Shown: positions 1 through 6,953 of the stretch, one piece after another
Layout of the letters: every line of letters starts with the position of its first letter
How positions within the stretch are numbered: position 1 is the stretch's first letter
Source of the DNA: Phycisphaerae bacterium
Lineage (GTDB): Bacteria; Planctomycetota; Phycisphaerae; JAAYCJ01
Direction: 5' to 3'
DNA: 11,926 bases
Assembly: GCA_015486815.1 (NCBI GenBank)
Contig: WFQY01000363.1
Span: 1-11,926, forward strand
Made by a program: the position numbers and the translations under genes
Notes under the pieces: model-generated
Databases searched by the model: none
Told to the model about the DNA's origin: nothing
The model's input: only the letters and a program-made list of their open reading frames with translations

Positions 1-1874
1 ATCAAAGCACTATAATAATAGAAAAACGTCGGCGCTAATTCCGGATCGCCGCGAACTATTCCGTCAACCAGACTCATCCAATCACCGTAACGGTCGCGGG
101 GTAAAATATAATCAACAGCTTGCGTTCCGAGAAAATCGACATACCTACGCATACTTTCGAAATTATCTTCGATAAACCTATTATCCCCGTAATGTCGATA
201 CGCATACCAGACAATCAGCGGATAACCACTACTCCATGTAGGAGCGCCACGGTCAATCATTGGACGCGGTGAGATATGCGGAATATCGCCCGTTTCCGCT
301 TGCCCCGCTCGTATATCAGCAAGCCATTTACGATAAAAACGTGCTGCATCAAAATTTAACATACATTCTTGTGCGGTAATATGAGCATCTCCAAGCCAGC
401 CCAAGCGTTCCGCTCGCTGAGGGCAGTCCGTCGGTATGCCCATCAAATTGCTACGCTGAGACCATATTGTGCAAGATTGAATATGATTTATTAACCCATT
501 GCTGCAATGAAACTGGCCGGTTTGTTTGATACCGGAATGGACTACACAGCCAACGATACTATCAAGCGTAGGAACGCCGGGATATCCGCAAACTTCTACA
601 TATCGAAAACCATGGTAAGTAAATTGAGGCTCAAATACTTCTATGCCTTTACCCTTCAAGATGTATCTGTCTTCGTTAAGCGCAAAGCCATTCGTGCTCG
701 TATCGAGGGTACCATCCGAATGAATATTTTCCGCATAACGCAGTGTTATAACAGTTCCTTTATTTCCCTGAACCGTAATCCGAGACCAACCACTGAAATT
801 CTGCCCCATATCGAAAATAAATTTATCTACACACGACTGCCACATTGTTTTAGGGCGAATTATTTCTGTAACTTGAATAGGTTCCATTCCATGCCAGCAT
901 AGCTTACCACCCGGAGGCGAAACAACATTAACCGGCGACCAATCGCTATCGTCAAACTCAGGCTCATTCCAGCCCGGAATTTCCTCATTGGCATCATACG
1001 TCTCACCCATATAAATACAGCTATCTATAATAGGTCCATACGTCCACTTCCACTTTTCATTTGACGTAATGACTTCGGTGCTCCCATTTTCATATTCTAT
1101 GCGTAAGTGGACAATTGCCCGTTTAGAACCAAACCATTGCATCCGCCAATCCCAAAATTTCTTCGACGGATTAAACCAGCCATTTCCCAGCATCAGGCCA
1201 ATTGCATTACGAGACACGCATATATCCGAAGTTACATCATAAGCATCATATAAAACTCTCTTGCGATAGTCGGTTTTAGACGGAGTCATCACATAATCGC
1301 CGATACGCCTACCGTTGATATACATAACATAAAATCCAAGCCCCGATACATACACCATCGCACGTTTGACTTTTTCTTTAGCTGTCCATTCGTAACGCAA
1401 TAATGTCGAACGGCTATCGACGTTTATTTTTCCATATTTCTTTTCTATTTGCTCTGCTGTTGTAAATTCTTTATGCTCGATGCGAGGTTCATCGACAGAC
1501 CCATTGCCTATCCAACAAGCCTGCCAGTCATCATCGTTCAACAAACCAACATCGAAAACGGCACACTCGCTCCAATCGGAAGGCTGATTTTTCCCATCCC
1601 ATACACGTACTTTCCAAAAATATCTACAGGCACTTTTCAACGCTCTACCAGTATAAATGACCGCTTGTTGATTCGAGATTACCTTGCCTGTATCCCACAT
1701 ATCACCCTGCGATGCCTCTATTGACTTGCGAGAGCAAGCAACGATAATCTGATATGCCGACTGTATTTGAGCTCGTTCATCGGATATGAGCTGCCATGCC
1801 AATCGAGGCTTAGCATTATCCAGTCCGCACGGAAAAGGGGCATAATCCACGGTAAGGCCTATCGGGTATATCAT
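1..1874 (-). CDS. GH78 alpha-L-rhamnosidase, C-terminus cut by window edge
   Basis: This gene probably removes terminal alpha-L-rhamnose from glycans or glycosides by inverting hydrolysis. About 624 residues are visible; the family is usually around 900, so roughly the last third is missing. The N-terminus (about 1-115) is the Fn3-like domain of bacterial rhamnosidases, with the pattern NPRLSWQL seen here as AKPRLAWQL and the ending YFWKVRVWDG. A second beta-sandwich follows (about 140-310), with MYINGRRIGDY and LGNGWFNP. The (alpha/alpha)6 barrel begins near 440 and holds the signature TDCPQRAERLGWLGD. In it D483, E489 (the expected general acid) and D496 are conserved, while the usual acidic residue before E489 is Ala. 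The general base would lie beyond the window. No signal peptide is seen, so a cytoplasmic enzyme is likely. The ATG at 1874 lies 4 bases after the upstream stop, with AAAGAG in the end of that gene as a possible ribosome site. The frame is open throughout. Confidence 0.93.
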   Translation of the reverse strand, partial: MIYPIGLTVDYAPFPCGLDNAKPRLAWQLISDERAQIQSAYQIIVACSRKSIEASQGDMWDTGKVISNQQAVIYTGRALKSACRYFWKVRVWDGKNQPSDWSECAVFDVGLLNDDDWQACWIGNGSVDEPRIEHKEFTTAEQIEKKYGKINVDSRSTLLRYEWTAKEKVKRAMVYVSGLGFYVMYINGRRIGDYVMTPSKTDYRKRVLYDAYDVTSDICVSRNAIGLMLGNGWFNPSKKFWDWRMQWFGSKRAIVHLRIEYENGSTEVITSNEKWKWTYGPIIDSCIYMGETYDANEEIPGWNEPEFDDSDWSPVNVVSPPGGKLCWHGMEPIQVTEIIRPKTMWQSCVDKFIFDMGQNFSGWSRITVQGNKGTVITLRYAENIHSDGTLDTSTNGFALNEDRYILKGKGIEVFEPQFTYHGFRYVEVCGYPGVPTLDSIVGCVVHSGIKQTGQFHCSNGLINHIQSCTIWSQRSNLMGIPTDCPQRAERLGWLGDAHITAQECMLNFDAARFYRKWLADIRAGQAETGDIPHISPRPMIDRGAPTWSSGYPLIVWYAYRHYGDNRFIEDNFESMRRYVDFLGTQAVDYILPRDRYGDWMSLVDGIVRGDPELAPTFFYYYSAL

Positions 1875-1878
1875 TTCT

Positions 1879-3768
1879 TTACTCTTTCGAATTAGGCTTC
1901 AATAAAGATTTGCAAAATTTCTCATCTTTTTCGAATCGTTCCCATCGTCTGCATACGAAAAACTTCCAGCTAAACAATCCATCTGCCCGCCAATGACTTT
2001 CCTGAACCATCGCAAGCAGATGCTCTTCTATTTTCGCTACCTCAAGCATTTTCTTCAACGCTGACCTTTTCGAACGATTAGCTATTTTTTGTGCCGATTG
2101 ACGTAAATCATTTGCTCTCGATATCTTTTCTCGAAATGCAAAGTATGTATAGAGCAATCGGAATCTCTCATCATCAAACGATATATTTTCATATTTCCGC
2201 AATAATCTGCGGATACTTTGGATGTTATTTATCGCCTCGAAAAACTCGTTCGCTTGTGGTGAATATCGCCAGTAATATTTTTTGCAATATTCATTAATCG
2301 CATCCGTCATCGCAGGTGAATTGGTCAAGCTTGCTTTCGCCAGCAGCCAAAGGTTCAACGAATTTATCCACCACGAATCCATATCGATATAAAAACTGCT
2401 CACACCCTTTAATTCGAATTTATCCGCTGTTATATCAACGATTTCTTTTGCATAATCGGGAACGATAGCTACCATTCCGCAACGTGCATAATTGTCAGCA
2501 CAGACATAATCGCCACGATAGCCTACCATATTGTTTTTGTTAAGCCATCTCGTCCATTTTATACGGATTTCATCGGGGCAGCAAAAAAACACTATCATCT
2601 TGTCATCGCCAGGCAGGTCTTCGGGCGGTGGCGTATAAACAGCAGGCCCGCCATAGGCAATATGCTCGACCAGCAGATTCGGAAATTTCTTGTGTATCCG
2701 ATTAGCTACATCTCTTATTGCATAGAAAATCGCATAAGGGTTATTCCTACATTTTTTACATTGACAAAAGTTTCCGCCATCGCGAGGCCAAAGCCCGATT
2801 ACATCGACTTCTTCGCAATGGTCTGTGAGATATTTAATCACATTTTTGGCATATTCGTTTACCGCCTTCTTGTTCGAATAGCAAAGCTGAGCGGGAATAC
2901 GCATATCACCATTTTCATCAAGCCAGTGCGGACGAGTTTTCGTGCTGTCAGGCAGTTCGTAATGATGCTTACCTTCTGTCGGGTCTTCAAAATATCGTAT
3001 CAAATATTTCGCCAGCTTTTCTTCTTTACTCTTTGCTCGCGGCGGAATGATTTTCTGTAACGAATACCACTCGGGGTGTTTTTTAAAATACTTTTCAGGC
3101 GGCATAAAATGATGAAGCGTATGTACATTTTGAAACAACATAATGCCACGTTTTTTTAATGCAGGTACGACAACGTCAGCTACATCTTCCCATCGAACGA
3201 TATCCGTTGTCCATAAATCTTCGCCATGCCCATATTTCCCCGGATGAGTGCTAAACGCATTGAAATGATTTTTCGCCAGCCAATCGATAAATTGAGGAAT
3301 AACTTCGTGCTGGCGTCTTATCATCGGCTCCAAATCGACCGCACGAATCTTCAAACGATGAGAAATCCGTCTCTTGCCGACCTTTAGCTGAAGGCTTTTC
3401 CTCTTTGGTATAACCTGATGCTCTTCGAATGGATATGTCCACAGACAACCGAATTCCTCAAGCAGGCTATAAACACCAAAAAGGACTGAGCGTCCGTTTT
3501 CGCCAGCGATACGAATACATTGCGGACTCACATCAATCACCGCAGAATCATATCTGCCGTTAGCTTCATCGCTCAGTGTCTTATCTATCGTCAGCTCAAT
3601 AAGAATAAGATTCTTCGTATGTTGCGAGATGGTTATTGACGCATTTGTCATTTTCCCAATGTACTTATGAAGCTCATCAGCAGCGAATTTGAGAATCGTA
3701 TTTGTCTGCAGTTTGAGACGAATATAACACAAACTCTTTCCGTTCTTGCAGAGAGTGATTTTCGGCAT
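1879..3768 (-). CDS. DUF4838 family protein, putative cytoplasmic glycoside hydrolase
   Basis: The 629-residue protein matches the DUF4838 pattern, a family related in layout to GH67 alpha-glucuronidases and GH20 hexosaminidases. The N-terminal part (about 25-125) is the alpha/beta accessory domain: AADELHKYIGKMT at 29-41, then NGRSVLFGVYSLLEEFGCLW at 91-110, and a VIPKR motif near 119-123. The central barrel-like part has HPEWYSL at 231-237, VIGLWPRDGG near 323-332 and a cysteine cluster C335-x-C337-x2-C340 typical of the family. The C-terminal half is helical, with INSLNLWLLAKASL near 468-481. No signal peptide is present. The true substrate of DUF4838 proteins is not established to my knowledge; linkage to GH78 suggests a rhamnose- or uronate-containing glycan (inference). 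The ATG at 3768 follows the acetyltransferase stop by 11 bases and has AAGGAA at 3775-3780 with a 6-base spacer. Confidence 0.85.
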   Translation of the reverse strand: MPKITLCKNGKSLCYIRLKLQTNTILKFAADELHKYIGKMTNASITISQHTKNLILIELTIDKTLSDEANGRYDSAVIDVSPQCIRIAGENGRSVLFGVYSLLEEFGCLWTYPFEEHQVIPKRKSLQLKVGKRRISHRLKIRAVDLEPMIRRQHEVIPQFIDWLAKNHFNAFSTHPGKYGHGEDLWTTDIVRWEDVADVVVPALKKRGIMLFQNVHTLHHFMPPEKYFKKHPEWYSLQKIIPPRAKSKEEKLAKYLIRYFEDPTEGKHHYELPDSTKTRPHWLDENGDMRIPAQLCYSNKKAVNEYAKNVIKYLTDHCEEVDVIGLWPRDGGNFCQCKKCRNNPYAIFYAIRDVANRIHKKFPNLLVEHIAYGGPAVYTPPPEDLPGDDKMIVFFCCPDEIRIKWTRWLNKNNMVGYRGDYVCADNYARCGMVAIVPDYAKEIVDITADKFELKGVSSFYIDMDSWWINSLNLWLLAKASLTNSPAMTDAINEYCKKYYWRYSPQANEFFEAINNIQSIRRLLRKYENISFDDERFRLLYTYFAFREKISRANDLRQSAQKIANRSKRSALKKMLEVAKIEEHLLAMVQESHWRADGLFSWKFFVCRRWERFEKDEKFCKSLLKPNSKE

Positions 3769-3779
3769 CGGTTATTCCT

Positions 3780-4973
3780 TTATGCAAGATTCAATATCCA
3801 AGCACTTTGTACGAATTCCGGAAATAGCATCTCCATTATTTGAACTTTTTCATCAGCTCCTGTTGCGATTTCTTTTTCCTTCCTGCCAGCAAGTCTGCGG
3901 ACGAATTCTTCATAATTGACAATAATATCCGCACGAGAATCCGTCTGTTCAACATTGATAATATCTTTGCGCTTACTTAGCTTGAAATACTGATTGTCTA
4001 TCTCAAAGACAAATTCAAAATCGCGAGATATACGCTTTATCAATACAGGCGATAATGCCGTTGTCAATTGTTCAATATTCGCATACCGTATCAGCAATTT
4101 GCAAACGCCCGATTGGCTCTTTACATCTTTATAGCGATTGAGATATTCGAATAGCTTGTCATCTTGCGGAACTCGCAGAGAAATCGTCTTATAAGGCTTA
4201 GCTTTACCCCACAAATGCCATTTCTTTGCCCATTTGACAATACTCCGCCACAATGCTAACGCTGACTCAAAATCAATATAACAAATCTCTCTTACTGAGT
4301 TTCCGCTCATTCTACTATAAGCGGTGATTTGTCCATATTTTTCTGCGACGTAAAAAGCCTCTTCATCTTCGCCCGTTATCCAATGAAACGAATTTCGCCA
4401 CCATAGTTCATCTCTGACAGCAGCAAGATATCTATTGCGATTATATACTTCATAGACCTTTGCAACTCCCTCAAGGTCATTTGCTCGCTCGAACCTTCTG
4501 ACTAAAATTCCTTCCTGCTTTTCAGGCAATTCAGCGATACTGTCAATAGGTACGCTAATAGATTCCATCGGCACATCAACCCAGCCAACCGATTTATAAA
4601 ATCCCAATACGCCCGAGTAGATAAGCGAAATAACAGCATTATTCGCCTTCATCCACTCGATTGACTTATTCAGACACATCGCACCGAAACCACGCTTACG
4701 ATAGTCAGGGTCGGTACAAACATCGCCAATACTTACCGCTTTGACAATAATATCACCGTAATAAATTTCGCACGGGTATAGCCTTATATGCGAGACGATT
4801 TTACCGTCAGCTCCCACGACAATCGAATGTTCGGGCTTAGCATTAGGGTAGTTTCTATATCTCGCCATTATCATCTCGCACGGATGATACAGCACCTTAT
4901 CCACAAGCTCATAAATATTGTCGAAATCATCCTGTTTTGCAAATCGCACAATCCCATCAGTTGTTTTGTCCAT
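3780..4973 (-). CDS. Eis-like GNAT N-acetyltransferase with SCP2-type C-terminal domain
   Basis: At 397 residues this has the size and three-part layout of Eis-type acetyltransferases, which move an acetyl group from acetyl-CoA to amines. The first GNAT domain (about 8-140) contains the acetyl-CoA loop RKRGFG at 92-97 after the strand SIGDVCTDPDY. Y126 in GFYKSVGW sits at the position of the general-acid tyrosine of mycobacterial Eis. A second, degenerate GNAT-like region spans about 150-285. The C-terminal part (about 290-397) looks like the SCP2-like domain, with ADIIVNYEEFVRRLAG at about 344-359. In Eis the C-terminal carboxylate takes part in catalysis; here the chain ends ILNLA at a similar length. 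The start is firm: AGGAG at 4980-4984 inside the end of the symporter gene, 6-base spacer, and only 2 bases between stop and ATG, implying translational coupling. The substrate is unknown; an amino sugar or a small amine are possible. Confidence 0.82.
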   Translation of the reverse strand: MDKTTDGIVRFAKQDDFDNIYELVDKVLYHPCEMIMARYRNYPNAKPEHSIVVGADGKIVSHIRLYPCEIYYGDIIVKAVSIGDVCTDPDYRKRGFGAMCLNKSIEWMKANNAVISLIYSGVLGFYKSVGWVDVPMESISVPIDSIAELPEKQEGILVRRFERANDLEGVAKVYEVYNRNRYLAAVRDELWWRNSFHWITGEDEEAFYVAEKYGQITAYSRMSGNSVREICYIDFESALALWRSIVKWAKKWHLWGKAKPYKTISLRVPQDDKLFEYLNRYKDVKSQSGVCKLLIRYANIEQLTTALSPVLIKRISRDFEFVFEIDNQYFKLSKRKDIINVEQTDSRADIIVNYEEFVRRLAGRKEKEIATGADEKVQIMEMLFPEFVQSAWILNLA

Positions 4974-4975
4974 AT

Positions 4976-6859
4976 TTAGCTCCTGACATATCCATCGTCA
5001 TTGACATCTATTTTTTCCGTGCGAAGCTGACGGAATAGCTTAATCAAATCCATAATTCCGCCTATCGTAAACCATATAAGAATCAATACACCACAGGTAA
5101 ACATTATCCAAACATAGATATACCACCACTCAAACCAGCTTTTAACTGTCATTCCATATCGCACATTATAGATGGTAACAATTGCAAAGACCGCCAATGC
5201 TGTAAAGGCATATCCGAACAACAAAACATAAATCAACTTATCCGCAAAGGGGATTTGTTTAATCAACTGCCTAATATTCAAGTTAGATTTATCCGATTTT
5301 TCTTTTCGATGCAACAGCTCATCAAGATCAAATTTCGGATCCCGATCAATCAGCGAAACTATCACAAATGCGAGTATAGCTGCCAGCGATGTGAAAAAGG
5401 CTGCTATCGTACCGTTAAGCGGAAACCCTTCTATCGCAGTCTTGCATACCAGATAAGCAATCGATAAAATACCACCGACGATAAAAGCAGTCCACGCACC
5501 TTTGCTCGTTCCTCTCCGCCAATATAACGCACTTAAAATCACAATCCCCGCTCCGCTTGTATATATCGCACCAGTTATCGCCTGAAACATATGGATATTA
5601 TCCGACTGCTTAAACAGCATACTAAAGACGATTATGAAAACCGCAACGAACAATACCGAAAATCGCAGTGCCCAAATATGTGCCTTTGGCGAGAGAGGCC
5701 TACCTCTTAACGGCACGATTACATCTTGAATCAAAATACTGCCCCACGCAAGCAGATACGTATCGTGCGTACTGATAAATGCGAATAATACAACCGCAGC
5801 GAATGCCCCTATCATTCCGACGGGCAGAATATGTCGAGCAGCTGCGGGTATTATCATTTGGCTTCGCACCTGCTCATTTGAAATATGCGAAATCGCTTTG
5901 GTTACCTGCTGAGCCTGTTGCGAAAAATCCGGATGATGCATTAAGACAAAGGCAGCTAATGGCATTAATACTAACCCCAAACTCAACCCCAATCCTTTAA
6001 ATAAGCCCATCACCTTCATCATCTTTGCTTCGTGCGCATCACGTGTCGATGCGATTTGCATCGTCGCAGGCGACCACGCTACGACCAGATAAAACGAAAA
6101 GAAATATCCGGCCATAAAAAACCAGATATTAAACTCGCTTGCACCCTTAAAGTGAAACGGATTTATCAATGCCTGCCCGTTGGACACCGCTGAGTACGCC
6201 TCTACAAACTGCTGCCACGTAAACATCCTGTAAATAACAATCACAATCGCAAAGAGCATTATATTCACAAACACATTTTGAATAAAATCGGTAACGATAA
6301 GCGTTACCTGTCCGCCAGCGAAGCAAAATGCAACCGACGTACCTACTAATAAAATCATTATGGGCAGTACCGTTGGAATTGTCATACCTGCAAGGTGAAA
6401 CTGCTCAGGTAAGCCACAAAAATATACGAAAAAGCCCGCTCCGACTATCGGGAATATCCCCATATTGACAATACCGGAGAGATACGCAAGCAGGCCTGCT
6501 ACTATTCGAACCGACCTGCTATATCTTCGTTCGAGCAGCTCAGCGATTGTCATAACTCTCGTCTGACGAAATCGATATACCCCCCAACCTGTAACAGCTA
6601 TTAAAAGCGCAATTGGAATTCCCGGCAGCATCCACCAATTCACCGCAAATCCGCCCTTGTAATACATCTGCCAAGTTGCGAGAATCGTAATCGCACCGAC
6701 ACTTTGCATCGCATCGGAACCGACCCCCAAATATCTGCCAACCCCTCTGCCAGCGACGAGAAAATCAGCTACACCTTTGATATATTTCTTGCAAATCAAA
6801 CCAGCAAGATTCAAACCTGCAAACAATATTCCGACAATAATCCAATCGATCAGACTCAT
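4976..6859 (-). CDS. Sodium:solute symporter (SSS/SLC5 family)
   Basis: This is an integral inner-membrane protein of 627 residues, predicted to couple Na+ entry to uptake of a solute, most likely a sugar or glycoside in this setting. After a first membrane segment (about 4-22) comes the family pattern ADFLVAGRGVGRYLGVGS at 31-48. Further hydrophobic segments cover the chain to about 503. The segment FISTHDTYLLAWGS (361-374) carries the S363-T364 pair expected at the second sodium site of LeuT-fold symporters. A charged linker (about 504-535) is followed by two extra membrane segments (about 541-565 and 577-603), so the protein is longer than the shortest family members. The ATG at 6859 has AAAGAG at 6866-6871 with a 6-base spacer. 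It lies 94 bases after the PHP gene and 2 bases before the acetyltransferase gene. The substrate cannot be read from sequence; a rhamnoside is a guess from the GH78 neighbour. Confidence 0.92.
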   Translation of the reverse strand: MSLIDWIIVGILFAGLNLAGLICKKYIKGVADFLVAGRGVGRYLGVGSDAMQSVGAITILATWQMYYKGGFAVNWWMLPGIPIALLIAVTGWGVYRFRQTRVMTIAELLERRYSRSVRIVAGLLAYLSGIVNMGIFPIVGAGFFVYFCGLPEQFHLAGMTIPTVLPIMILLVGTSVAFCFAGGQVTLIVTDFIQNVFVNIMLFAIVIVIYRMFTWQQFVEAYSAVSNGQALINPFHFKGASEFNIWFFMAGYFFSFYLVVAWSPATMQIASTRDAHEAKMMKVMGLFKGLGLSLGLVLMPLAAFVLMHHPDFSQQAQQVTKAISHISNEQVRSQMIIPAAARHILPVGMIGAFAAVVLFAFISTHDTYLLAWGSILIQDVIVPLRGRPLSPKAHIWALRFSVLFVAVFIIVFSMLFKQSDNIHMFQAITGAIYTSGAGIVILSALYWRRGTSKGAWTAFIVGGILSIAYLVCKTAIEGFPLNGTIAAFFTSLAAILAFVIVSLIDRDPKFDLDELLHRKEKSDKSNLNIRQLIKQIPFADKLIYVLLFGYAFTALAVFAIVTIYNVRYGMTVKSWFEWWYIYVWIMFTCGVLILIWFTIGGIMDLIKLFRQLRTEKIDVNDDGYVRS

Positions 6860-6953
6860 TAGTTACTCTTTGTCTAAGCAAATTCCTATATGAAACGATT
6901 TATATTTTAGAAGCATATAACCTGAAATATTGCAACCACACTTGCCAAGATAT
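6860..6953 (-). other. Widest intergenic gap of the cluster, AT-rich
   Basis: These 94 bases separate the PHP gene from the symporter gene and are the longest non-coding stretch in the window. They are AT-rich. On the minus strand TTGCAA is followed, 20 bases later, by TAAAAT, which is too widely spaced to call a sigma-70 promoter with any confidence. No stem with a T-tract is visible, so no intrinsic terminator is called. The ribosome site of the symporter lies at its end (6866-6871). The CpG content of the flanking sequence changes across this gap. Confidence 0.4.

Noticed and set aside
507..902. Plus-strand open frame of 131 codons
   Set aside because: Antisense to the GH78 gene, whose frame is open and matches conserved motifs through this stretch.
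2662..3060. Plus-strand open frame of 132 codons
   Set aside because: It lies wholly antisense to the DUF4838 gene, has no recognisable motif and no ribosome site. It is a shadow of the coding strand.
6860..6953. Promoter with TTGCAA and TAAAAT before the symporter gene
   Set aside because: The spacing is 20 bases and the region is AT-rich, so such matches are expected by chance.
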